Below, in pieces: positions 1-6,011 of a DNA stretch of 12,386 nucleotides. Position 1 is the stretch's first letter, and each line of letters starts with the position of its first letter. The stretch covers positions 1-12,386 of the forward strand of contig JBOGXA010000030.1 in NCBI GenBank assembly GCA_050694175.1, read 5' to 3'. Made by a program: the position numbers and the translations under genes. The notes under the pieces are model-generated. The model was given only the letters and a program-made list of their open reading frames with translations, was not told the origin of the DNA and made no database searches. The DNA comes from JBOGXA01 sp050694175. GTDB taxonomy: Bacteria > Actinomycetota > CADDZG01 > WHSQ01.

Positions 1-1
1 C

Positions 2-709
2 AGGCACATGGCGGTCTACGGGACGACCTCGGAGCAACTCGCGTCGATAGCGGTGTCGACGCGCCGCTGGGCTGCCATGAACCCCATGGCCCGCCATCGC
101 GACCCGCTCACGATCGAGGATGTGCTCGATTCCGAGCTGGTGTGCGAGCCGCTGCACAAGCTCGATTGCTGTCTGGTCACGGACGGGGCGGGAGCCGTGG
201 TCATGACGCGCGCCGACCGTGCGCGCGACCTGGCCAAACCGCCCATCTACGTCCTGGGTGCCGGGACGAGTCACTCGCACATGATGATCAGCGCGATGCC
301 GGACCTGACCGTGACGCCGGCGTCGGTGTCGGGCCCCAAGGCTTTCGAGATGGCCGGTGTGAAGCCGGGCGACGTCGACCTGGTGGAGACCTACGACTCG
401 TTCACGATCACGGTGCTCCTCGCGCTCGAGGACATGGGCCTCTGTCCCAAGGGCGAAGGTGGCCGGTTCGTCGAGGACGACCGCTTAGGCCCCGGCGGTG
501 AGCTCCCCGTCAACACGAACGGCGGAGGTCTCTCGTTCACGCATCCCGGCATGTACGGGATCTTCGTGCTGGTCGAGGCGGCGCGGCAGTTGCGCGGCGA
601 AGGCGGGGATCGTCAGGTCGACTCTCCCGCCATCGCGGTTGCGCACGGCAGCGGCGGGGTGCTGTCGTCGGGCTCGACGGTGGTGCTGGGAACGGAGGAG
701 ACGTTATGA
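2..709 (+). CDS. Thiolase / lipid-transfer-type acetyl-CoA acetyltransferase (SCPx/Ltp family), 5'-truncated
   Basis: This is the C-terminal part of a thiolase-fold enzyme. The frame is open to the window edge, and the ATG at 8 is internal (the text reads R-H-M-A-V-Y-G-T-T), so the gene starts upstream. Family marks are the ETYDSFT segment, NTNGGGLSFTHPGMYG with the catalytic-type His, and the terminal SSGSTVVLG strand. The second active-site Cys of degradative thiolases (C-x-G) is absent; at about 641-658 the sequence is AHGSGG. That is typical of the SCPx/Ltp branch, some members of which work as retro-aldolases on steroid side chains together with a DUF35 protein. The next gene is a DUF35 protein and overlaps this one by ATGA (706-709), which fits a complex. 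The family is firm; thiolytic versus aldol chemistry is inference. Confidence 0.88.
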   Translation, partial: RHMAVYGTTSEQLASIAVSTRRWAAMNPMARHRDPLTIEDVLDSELVCEPLHKLDCCLVTDGAGAVVMTRADRARDLAKPPIYVLGAGTSHSHMMISAMPDLTVTPASVSGPKAFEMAGVKPGDVDLVETYDSFTITVLLALEDMGLCPKGEGGRFVEDDRLGPGGELPVNTNGGGLSFTHPGMYGIFVLVEAARQLRGEGGDRQVDSPAIAVAHGSGGVLSSGSTVVLGTEETL

Positions 710-1131
710 GCTCACGGGTAGAACCTCCGGCCTCCGACATCTCGCAACCGTTCTGGGATGCGACGCGCGAACGCCAACTCGTCGTGCAGCGCTGCAAATC
801 GTGCAACAAGGCGATCCACTATCCGCGCGCGATCTGCCCGCACTGCCACGCGGAGGAGCTCGAGTTCACCTCCGCATCGGGTCGCGGCGAGGTATACGCG
901 TTCAGCGTCATGCACCGGCCGGGCAACCCGACGATGAAAGACAAGATCCCCTACGTCGTCGCCTTGATCGACATCGACGAAGGAGTTCGCTTGATGTCGA
1001 ACGTCGTCGGGTGCGAGCCGGGTGAGGTCCAAGTCGGGATGCAGGTTCAGGTCACGTGGGAGGAGCTATCGGACGGGCGCGCGCTGCCCCTGTTCGAGCC
1101 GGTCAAGGAGGGGGTGTGGGGGAACCAGTGA
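706..1131 (+). CDS. Zn-ribbon/OB-fold DUF35 protein, thiolase partner
   Basis: A 141-residue DUF35-type protein. The N-terminal rubredoxin-like zinc ribbon has cysteines at 30, 33, 44 and 47 (CKSC...CPHC). An OB-fold follows from about residue 60 (GRGEVYAFSVMHRPG, then PYVVALIDIDEGVRLMSNVVG). Proteins of this family bind SCPx-type thiolases or MaoC-like hydratases and help position acyl-CoA; ChsH2 of mycobacterial cholesterol breakdown is a studied example. The start is the ATG at 706, which overlaps the thiolase stop and has a strong ribosome binding site (GGAGGAG, 693-699) six bases before it. Its stop codon lies inside the conserved hairpin at 1115-1159, so the last five codons are also part of that element. 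Family assignment is confident; the partner is inferred from adjacency. Confidence 0.9.
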   Translation: MSSRVEPPASDISQPFWDATRERQLVVQRCKSCNKAIHYPRAICPHCHAEELEFTSASGRGEVYAFSVMHRPGNPTMKDKIPYVVALIDIDEGVRLMSNVVGCEPGEVQVGMQVQVTWEELSDGRALPLFEPVKEGVWGNQ

Positions 1132-1159
1132 GCGAGCTTGCGAGCGGGGTTCCCCCACG
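1115..1159 (+). repeat. 45-bp structured palindromic element, copy A (CTTG-loop hairpin)
   Basis: Outer stem GGGGGAACC (1118-1126) pairs with GGTTCCCCC (1148-1156) and extends by T-A, G-C and a wobble to 1115/1159. Inside are an asymmetric loop AGTGA / GG, an inner stem GCGAG/CGAGC containing tandem G·A mismatches, and a CTTG tetraloop (1137-1140) closed by G-C. The same architecture and length occur at 4131-4175. The element supplies the DUF35 stop codon. I do not recognise it as a named repeat family. Confidence 0.75.
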
Positions 1160-1160
1160 T

Positions 1161-1198
1161 CGACGAGAGGAGAGTCCTTCAGGACAATCCGCTCGTCG
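1161..1198 (+). promoter_or_regulatory. Two-tier hairpin in the leader of the acyl-CoA dehydrogenase gene
   Basis: CGACGAG (1161-1167) pairs with CTCGTCG (1192-1198). GGA (1169-1171) pairs with TCC (1188-1190). A GA/AA internal loop (1172-1173 / 1186-1187) follows, then GTCC/GGAC (1174-1177 / 1182-1185) around a TTCA loop. It begins two bases after copy A and sits just before the purine-rich ribosome binding site of the gene at 1226. The hairpin at 4182-4211 has the same GA/AA loop and four-pair tip but different stem sequences. The structure is seen in the sequence; a regulatory or mRNA-processing role is inference. Confidence 0.55.
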
Positions 1199-1225
1199 AG
1201 GAAAGGAAATGGAAAGGGGGAGGGT

Positions 1226-2422
1226 ATGAGGATCGATCTCGGTCCCGAGGTAGAGGCGTTTCGCGAGGAAGTTCGCACCTGGATCGACGAGAACCGTTTC
1301 GAAGAGCTGGCCGGCGTGGACGACAGCGAGTACAACCTGTTCGCGAGCGACGACCCGGCCATCAAGGAATGGGTCGGCAGGTTGCGCAAGGGCGGATGGT
1401 TGTGCGTCGCGTGGCCGGAGGAATACGGGGGCCGCGGCCTCGGTCCTCTCGAACTCGCCGTCCTGAACGAGGAGTTCACCCGGGCGAACGTGCCGCGCAT
1501 AACGATGGGCATGGGCGAATGGCTCGTCGGTCCGTCGATCATCGCCCACGCCACCGACGAGCAGAAGAGCTACTTCCTCCCCCGCATCGTCTCGGGCGAG
1601 GACCGCTACTGCCAGGGCTTCTCGGAACCTAATGCCGGATCAGACCTGGCAGGCCTCAAGGCGAAAGGCGTCATCGAAGGCGACGAGGTGGTGGTTACCG
1701 GACAGAAGGTTTGGACCTCCGGCGCGTCGCGCTGCAACATGGTCTTCACGTTGTGCCGGACGGACCCCGACGCTCCCAAGCACAACGGCATCTCCTACGT
1801 GCTCGTGCCGATGAAGGACAACAACGTCACCTATCGGCCCATCAAGCAGATCAACGGCGAGTCCCACTTCTTCGAAGTCTTCTACGACGGCGCGCGGGCG
1901 CCGATGTTCAACGTGATCGGCGGCCTCGACAACGGATGGAAGGTCGCGATGACGACCCTCGGCAACGAGCGCGGAGCAACGGCCGCGACTCAGCACCTGC
2001 GCTTCCGCGGCGAGTTCTGGGACCTGGTCGAGATCGCCAAGAAGCTCGGCAGAACGTCCGACCCGATCGTGCGACAACGCCTCGCCCGCGCTTATACACA
2101 CGTAGAGCTGATGCGCATGCAGGGCCTCCGCATCCTCGCCGGCATCGCGGCCGGCAAGGGATTGGGACCGGAGTCGTCGATCAACAAGCTGTTTTGGTCC
2201 GAGTACCACAAGAAGCTCGGGGAGTTGGCGATGGACATCCTCGGGCCCACGGGGATCGCGACCGACGAGACCGAAGCGGTGGACGCAGGCCGTTGGTGGC
2301 GAACGTTCCTGTCGGCCCGGGCAGAGACCATCTACGCGGGAACGAGCGAGATCCAGCGCAAGATCATCGCGGAGCGGGTGTTGGGCCTGCCCCGCGAGCC
2401 GAAGCGGGAGAAAGCAAAGTGA
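1226..2422 (+). CDS. Acyl-CoA dehydrogenase, FadE family (first of two)
   Basis: A 398-residue FAD flavoprotein that introduces an alpha-beta double bond into an acyl-CoA. The three-domain layout is visible: helical N-terminus; FAD/substrate segment CQGFSEPNAGSDLAG (about 130-143) and KVWTSGA (about 160-168); and C-terminal helices ending in ETIYAGTSEIQRKIIAERVLG. The usual catalytic Glu of the YEGT motif is Ala371 here; Glu248 in TLGNERG is a candidate base, as in IVD-like and steroid-type enzymes. The start is the ATG at 1226, preceded by AAGGGGGAGGG; an upstream in-frame ATG at 1022 would run through the DUF35 gene and the hairpins and is rejected. Its stop codon (2420-2422) touches repeat copy C. 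Many such actinobacterial FadE proteins act as two-subunit complexes; whether this one pairs with the protein at 6012 is unknown. Confidence 0.92.
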   Translation: MRIDLGPEVEAFREEVRTWIDENRFEELAGVDDSEYNLFASDDPAIKEWVGRLRKGGWLCVAWPEEYGGRGLGPLELAVLNEEFTRANVPRITMGMGEWLVGPSIIAHATDEQKSYFLPRIVSGEDRYCQGFSEPNAGSDLAGLKAKGVIEGDEVVVTGQKVWTSGASRCNMVFTLCRTDPDAPKHNGISYVLVPMKDNNVTYRPIKQINGESHFFEVFYDGARAPMFNVIGGLDNGWKVAMTTLGNERGATAATQHLRFRGEFWDLVEIAKKLGRTSDPIVRQRLARAYTHVELMRMQGLRILAGIAAGKGLGPESSINKLFWSEYHKKLGELAMDILGPTGIATDETEAVDAGRWWRTFLSARAETIYAGTSEIQRKIIAERVLGLPREPKREKAK

Positions 2423-2465
2423 TTCGCGGACAGCGAGCGCTTGCGCGAGCGGCGGTGAACAAATG
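2421..2465 (+). repeat. CTTG-loop palindromic repeat, copy C, at the synthetase start
   Basis: A core of 26 bases (2429-2454) is identical to 2616-2641. It folds as GCGAGCG-CTTG-CGCGAGC (2433-2439 / 2444-2450) with the same tandem G·A mismatch and G[CTTG]C tip as copy A. Similarity to copy D extends outward, from GATT at the left to AACRAATG at the right. It fills the whole gap between the dehydrogenase stop and the synthetase ATG at 2463, so no clear Shine-Dalgarno sequence precedes that ATG. Confidence 0.75.
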
Positions 2466-4121
2466 AGCGCGCGCACTTCCGCGCCTGCACCTCCGGCCCC
2501 CGACCAGCTCCTGATGGAGCGGATCGAGGCCGCGACGCGCGGGATGGGGCTCTCGATCACGGCCAAGTACTTCCCCGATCGGGTGGCGTTGATCTCGGAG
2601 CAAGGGGATTTCACAGACAGCGAGCGCTTGCGCGAGCGGCGATTAACGAATGTGACCTTCGGCCGGTTGAACGCACGCGCCAACCAACTCGCCAGCGCTC
2701 TCCGGAAACTCGGGCTGAAGGAAGAGGATGCGCTCGGGCTCGTGTGTGCGAACCGGCCCGAGTTCGCCGAGGCGATCTACGCCGGCCAGCGTTCGGGCCT
2801 CCGTACGGTGCCGATCAACTGGCACCTCACCGGCGAGGAGATCGCCTACATCCTCAAAGATTCGGAGGCGAAGGCGATCGTGTCCGACGCCCGCTTCGCC
2901 GAAGCCGCGGCCGAAGCCGCTCGCCTCGTGCCCGACGTGAAGGTGCGCTTGGCGATCGGCGGAGACATCGCCGGGTTCGATTCGTTCGAGGACGCGATCA
3001 GGGCCGAGGACGACAGCGACCTAGAAGACGCCGTGCTCGGGCGTCACATGCTCTACACCTCCGGCACCACAGGACGGCCCAAAGGCGTCTATCGGCCCGG
3101 CGGCATGCAGGGCGCCGCGCAGATGCTCCAGATCTACGGACCGATCCTCGAGCGCTACGCGTTCGGAGAGGGCGATGTCAACCTCGTGACCGGGCCCTTC
3201 TACCACTCGGCTCCGCTCGCGTTCTCGCTGATCGTTCCGATGATGGCCGGCATCACTTCGATCGTGATGGACGGGTGGGAGCCGGAAGAGACTTTGAGGC
3301 TGATCGAGAAACACAGGGTCACCCACACCCACATGGTGCCGATCATGTTCCACCGCTTGATGTCGCTTCCGGGCGACGTGCGCGCCCGCTACGACACATC
3401 CTCGCTGCGCTTCATCGTGCACGGGGCGGCCCCAGTCTCCATCCCGCTCAAGAAAGCGATGATCGACTGGCTGGGCCCCGTCGTGCACGAGTACTACGCC
3501 GCGACGGAGGGCCTCGGGACATTCGTGTTCGCCGAGGAATGGCTAGAGCGCCCCGGCACCGTCGGCAAGATCGAGGACGAAAAGGTCGAGGTGCGCGGCG
3601 AGGACGGCAAACCCCTGCCTCCCGGTGAGGTCGGCTACATCTACATCCGTTCCGAGGAGGACCTCAAGTTCGAGTACTACAAAGACCCGGAGACGACGCA
3701 GAAGACTTACACGGGCGACCACTTCACGCTCGGCGACATGGGTTACGTCGACGAAGACGGCTACCTCTTCCTGGCCGATCGCAGCGCGGATCTCATCATT
3801 TCCGGCGGCGTGAACATCTATCCGGCCGAGGTCGACGCGATCCTGCTGCAGCACCGCGCGGTCGCCGACGTCGCCACGGTTGGGATCCCGAACGATGAAT
3901 GGGGCGAAGAGGTGCGCGCGGTGGTGCAGCTGAAGCCGGCGTTCGCCGGCGATGCACGCTTGGAGTCCGAACTACTGGACCACTGCCGCGCCAACCTGGC
4001 TCACTTCAAGTGCCCGCGAGCCGTCGACTTCATCGACGAGCTCCCGCGGCATGACACGGGAAAGATCTACCGCCGGCTCGTGCGCGAGCCGTATTGGAAA
4101 GACCACGCCAAGAGGATCTGA
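2463..4121 (+). CDS. Acyl-CoA synthetase (FadD-type, class I adenylate-forming)
   Basis: A 552-residue ATP-dependent acid-CoA ligase that activates a carboxylic acid to its CoA thioester. The motifs are complete: P-loop LYTSGTTGRPKG (197-208), YYAATEG (344-350), LGDMGY with the ribose-binding Asp425, the hinge DRSADLIISGGVNIYPAE (439-456) and the catalytic C-terminal Lys534 in HDTGKIYRR. It is slightly longer than usual, and the excess is explained: residues about 51-63 (TDSERLRERRLTN) are encoded by a copy of the palindromic repeat inserted in frame between the N-terminal ALISEQGD strand and the TFGRLNARANQLA helix. That stretch normally carries a variable loop, so the enzyme is probably still active. 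The start is the ATG at 2463, directly 3' of repeat copy C. Substrate (fatty or steroid side-chain acid) cannot be told. Confidence 0.93.
   Translation: MSARTSAPAPPAPDQLLMERIEAATRGMGLSITAKYFPDRVALISEQGDFTDSERLRERRLTNVTFGRLNARANQLASALRKLGLKEEDALGLVCANRPEFAEAIYAGQRSGLRTVPINWHLTGEEIAYILKDSEAKAIVSDARFAEAAAEAARLVPDVKVRLAIGGDIAGFDSFEDAIRAEDDSDLEDAVLGRHMLYTSGTTGRPKGVYRPGGMQGAAQMLQIYGPILERYAFGEGDVNLVTGPFYHSAPLAFSLIVPMMAGITSIVMDGWEPEETLRLIEKHRVTHTHMVPIMFHRLMSLPGDVRARYDTSSLRFIVHGAAPVSIPLKKAMIDWLGPVVHEYYAATEGLGTFVFAEEWLERPGTVGKIEDEKVEVRGEDGKPLPPGEVGYIYIRSEEDLKFEYYKDPETTQKTYTGDHFTLGDMGYVDEDGYLFLADRSADLIISGGVNIYPAEVDAILLQHRAVADVATVGIPNDEWGEEVRAVVQLKPAFAGDARLESELLDHCRANLAHFKCPRAVDFIDELPRHDTGKIYRRLVREPYWKDHAKRI
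2607..2652 (+). repeat. CTTG-loop palindromic repeat, copy D, inserted in frame within the synthetase gene
   Basis: The 26-base core 2616-2641 is identical to copy C (2429-2454), and the flanks remain similar (GATTTCACA at the left, ATTAACGAATG at the right). TCACA (2611-2615) and TGTGA (2651-2655) form an extra outer pairing. It lies within the reading frame and is translated as roughly D-F-T-D-S-E-R-L-R-E-R-R-L-T-N without a stop. An identical 26-mer twice within 190 bp, once outside and once inside coding sequence, argues for recent dispersal or duplication of the element. Confidence 0.75.
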
Positions 4122-4130
4122 AAAGGGGGG

Positions 4131-4175
4131 TCTGGCGGAACCAGTGAGGTCGCTTGCGACCGCGGTTCCCCCAGG
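4131..4175 (+). repeat. 45-bp structured palindromic element, copy B (CTTG-loop hairpin)
   Basis: GGAACC (4137-4142) pairs with GGTTCC (4164-4169), extended by CTGG/CCAG (4132-4135 / 4171-4174) across one C·C mismatch. Inside is the same AGTGA / GC asymmetric loop as copy A, then a perfect GGTCG/CGACC stem (4148-4152 / 4157-4161) and a CTTG loop (4153-4156). The inner-stem bases differ from copy A on both arms while pairing is kept or improved. It lies 9 bp after the synthetase stop. Confidence 0.75.
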
Positions 4176-4181
4176 AACGGA

Positions 4182-4211
4182 GACCGAGGATGCCGACAGG
4201 CAAACTCGGTC
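4182..4211 (+). promoter_or_regulatory. Two-tier hairpin in the leader of the SDR gene
   Basis: GACCGAG (4182-4188) pairs with CTCGGTC (4205-4211). A GA/AA internal loop (4189-4190 / 4203-4204) leads to TGCC/GGCA (4191-4194 / 4199-4202) with a GACA loop. It follows copy B by 6 bp and precedes the ribosome binding site GGGAGAGGAG of the gene at 4237. Arrangement and internal loop match the hairpin at 1161-1198. The role is unknown. Confidence 0.55.
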
Positions 4212-4236
4212 GGAGTAGGAAGGGAGAGGAGAACCG

Positions 4237-5142
4237 ATGGGGGGTATCTGCGAAGGGCGCGTCGGCGTCATCACCGGTGCGGGCCGCGGCATCGGGCGGG
4301 GACACGCGCTCGAGTTCGCCCGGCAAGGAGCCAAGGTTGTAGTGAACGACCTCGGCACCGAGGTGGACGGGACGGGAGCATCGACCTCGGTGGCTCAATC
4401 GGTGGTCGACGAGATCAAGGAGCTGGGCGGCGAGGCGATCGCGAACACCGACGACGTCGCGGACCACGAAGGCGCGGGGCGTCTGATCCAGAGCGCGATC
4501 GACACCTTCGGCCGTCTCGACGTCCTCGTCAACAACGCCGGGATCCTGCGCGACCGGATGATCGTGAACATGACTCCCGAGGAGTGGGACGCGGTGATCC
4601 ATGTCCACCTGCGGGGCACGTTCTGCTGCACGCAACGCGCCGCTGCATACTGGCGCAAGCGTGCGAAGGACGGCGAGGAGAACACAGGTCGCATCATCAA
4701 CACGAGCTCGCCGTCGGGGCTGTACGGGAACGTGGGCCAGGCCAACTACGGCGCCGCGAAGGCAGGTATCGCATCGTTCACGATCATCTGCGCCCGCGAG
4801 CTCGAACGTTACGGCGTGACAGTCAACGCGGTCTCACCCGGTGCGCGCACGCGCATGACCGAGAATCTCGGACTCAGGGACCTCGAGATCCCCGAAGGCC
4901 AGTTCGACCCGTTCGACCCCGACAACATCGCCCCGGTGGTCGTGTGGCTCGGAAGCCCGCAATCGAAAGGCGTCACGGCGCGTGTGTTCGAGGTACGCGG
5001 CGGCCGGATCTGCATCGCCGAAGGCTGGCACCGCGGTCCCGCCGTCGAGAAGGAGCAGCGCTGGGAGCCCGAGGCCGTCGGGCCGGCGATCGAAGACCTG
5101 CTCGCACAAGCCGCTCCGGTGGCGACGATGAGAGAGGGGTAA
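4237..5142 (+). CDS. SDR-family 3-hydroxyacyl-CoA dehydrogenase (17beta-HSD4-like)
   Basis: A 301-residue classical short-chain dehydrogenase. The Rossmann nucleotide site is TGAGRGIG (13-20), with VNDLG after strand beta2 (Asp38, which favours NAD+), NNAG at 99-102, catalytic Ser158 in INTSSPSGLYG and the YGAAK motif (Tyr171, Lys175). The sequence resembles the dehydrogenase half of peroxisomal multifunctional enzyme type 2 and actinobacterial Rv3548c-like proteins, which oxidise (3R)-hydroxyacyl-CoA to 3-ketoacyl-CoA. The next gene is a MaoC hydratase, and those two activities are fused in the eukaryotic enzyme, which supports sequential action. The start is the ATG at 4237 behind GGGAGAGGAG, with the two-hairpin leader upstream. 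Exact substrate is inferred only in general terms. Confidence 0.9.
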   Translation: MGGICEGRVGVITGAGRGIGRGHALEFARQGAKVVVNDLGTEVDGTGASTSVAQSVVDEIKELGGEAIANTDDVADHEGAGRLIQSAIDTFGRLDVLVNNAGILRDRMIVNMTPEEWDAVIHVHLRGTFCCTQRAAAYWRKRAKDGEENTGRIINTSSPSGLYGNVGQANYGAAKAGIASFTIICARELERYGVTVNAVSPGARTRMTENLGLRDLEIPEGQFDPFDPDNIAPVVVWLGSPQSKGVTARVFEVRGGRICIAEGWHRGPAVEKEQRWEPEAVGPAIEDLLAQAAPVATMREG

Positions 5143-5146
5143 GCCT

Positions 5147-5992
5147 GTGCCCATCAATCCAGAAGCAGTCGGAAGTGAGTTCGGTCCCCATGAGGTGTCA
5201 TGGGATTCCAAGGATGCGCTGCTGTACGCACTTGGCGTCGGCTGCGGCACCGACGAGCTGCAGTTCGCAACCGAGAACTCGATCGACGTCGATCAGAAGG
5301 TCCTTCCGACGTTCGCCACGGTCGTGCGCGGCGGCGCGGGCGCGGGTTTCGAGAAACTCGGATCGGTCAACCCGGCGATGATCGTGCACGGCGAGCAAGG
5401 TATCGAGCTCCACTCCCCCATCCCCGTCGAAGGAACGGGATCGACGACGGGCAAGATCGCCGCTATCTACGACAAGGGATCGGGCGCCGTCGTGATCGTG
5501 GACTCCCTGACACTGGATGCGAAGAGCGGCGACAAGCTGTTCTCGGCCCGCTCGTCGATATTCATCCGCGGCGAGGGCGGCTTCGGCGGCGAGCGCGGCC
5601 CCTCCGGCCCCCGCAACGTCCCACCCGATCGCAGCCCCGACCATTCCGTTTCCTACGAGACTTCGCCCGAGCAGGCACTGATCTACCGCCTGTCGGGCGA
5701 CCGCAACCCACTGCACTCCGACCCGCAGTTCGCGGCCATGGCCGGCTTCGATAGGCCGATCATCCACGGCCTGTGCACTTACGGGTTCACGGGCCGTGCG
5801 CTGCTGCACACCTTGTGTGCATCGGACTCCGCTCGTTTCCGGGCGATGGAAGGCCGGTTCTCCAAGCCGGCGTGGCCCGCCGACACCTTGACGGTGAAGA
5901 TGTGGGTCAACGACAACGAGGCGATCTTCACGACCCAGACACAACGCGGCGACGAAGTCATCCAGCAGGGCCTGTTCACGTTCGACGGTTAG
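5147..5992 (+). CDS. Double-hotdog MaoC-family enoyl-CoA hydratase 2 (Hsd4B/ChsH3-like)
   Basis: A 281-residue protein with two hotdog domains. The N-terminal one (about 1-140) binds acyl-CoA. The C-terminal one carries the hydratase-2 motif YRLSGDRNPLHSDP with catalytic Asp185 and His190, followed by the hydrophobic IIHGLCTYGF segment. The family adds water to (2E)-enoyl-CoA to give (3R)-hydroxyacyl-CoA, and the double-hotdog size suits bulky substrates such as steroid side chains. Translation starts at GTG 5147, four bases after the SDR stop, with GAGAGGGG as ribosome binding site about seven bases before it. Tight spacing to the SDR gene implies co-translation, and the product of this enzyme is the expected substrate of that dehydrogenase. 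Confidence 0.92.
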   Translation: MPINPEAVGSEFGPHEVSWDSKDALLYALGVGCGTDELQFATENSIDVDQKVLPTFATVVRGGAGAGFEKLGSVNPAMIVHGEQGIELHSPIPVEGTGSTTGKIAAIYDKGSGAVVIVDSLTLDAKSGDKLFSARSSIFIRGEGGFGGERGPSGPRNVPPDRSPDHSVSYETSPEQALIYRLSGDRNPLHSDPQFAAMAGFDRPIIHGLCTYGFTGRALLHTLCASDSARFRAMEGRFSKPAWPADTLTVKMWVNDNEAIFTTQTQRGDEVIQQGLFTFDG

Positions 5993-6011
5993 CACGAAAG
6001 GCGGCACGGCT

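Noticed and set aside
1115..1198. Intrinsic terminator between DUF35 and the dehydrogenase
   Set aside because: The hairpins are strong, but no T-tract follows and co-directional genes continue closely. The same applies at 4131-4211.
1022..1225. Upstream in-frame extension of the first dehydrogenase
   Set aside because: It overlaps the DUF35 gene and both leader hairpins, is Arg/Ser-rich and unlike the family; the ATG at 1226 has a strong ribosome binding site and a typical N-terminus.
1640..2683. 347-codon - strand frame across the dehydrogenase and synthetase 5' ends
   Set aside because: It is antisense to two genes with full family signatures and shows no domain pattern of its own.
1115..4175. 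CRISPR array from the repeated palindromes
   Set aside because: There are only four copies, irregularly spaced, with genes or coding sequence between them; no uniform spacers and no cas genes.
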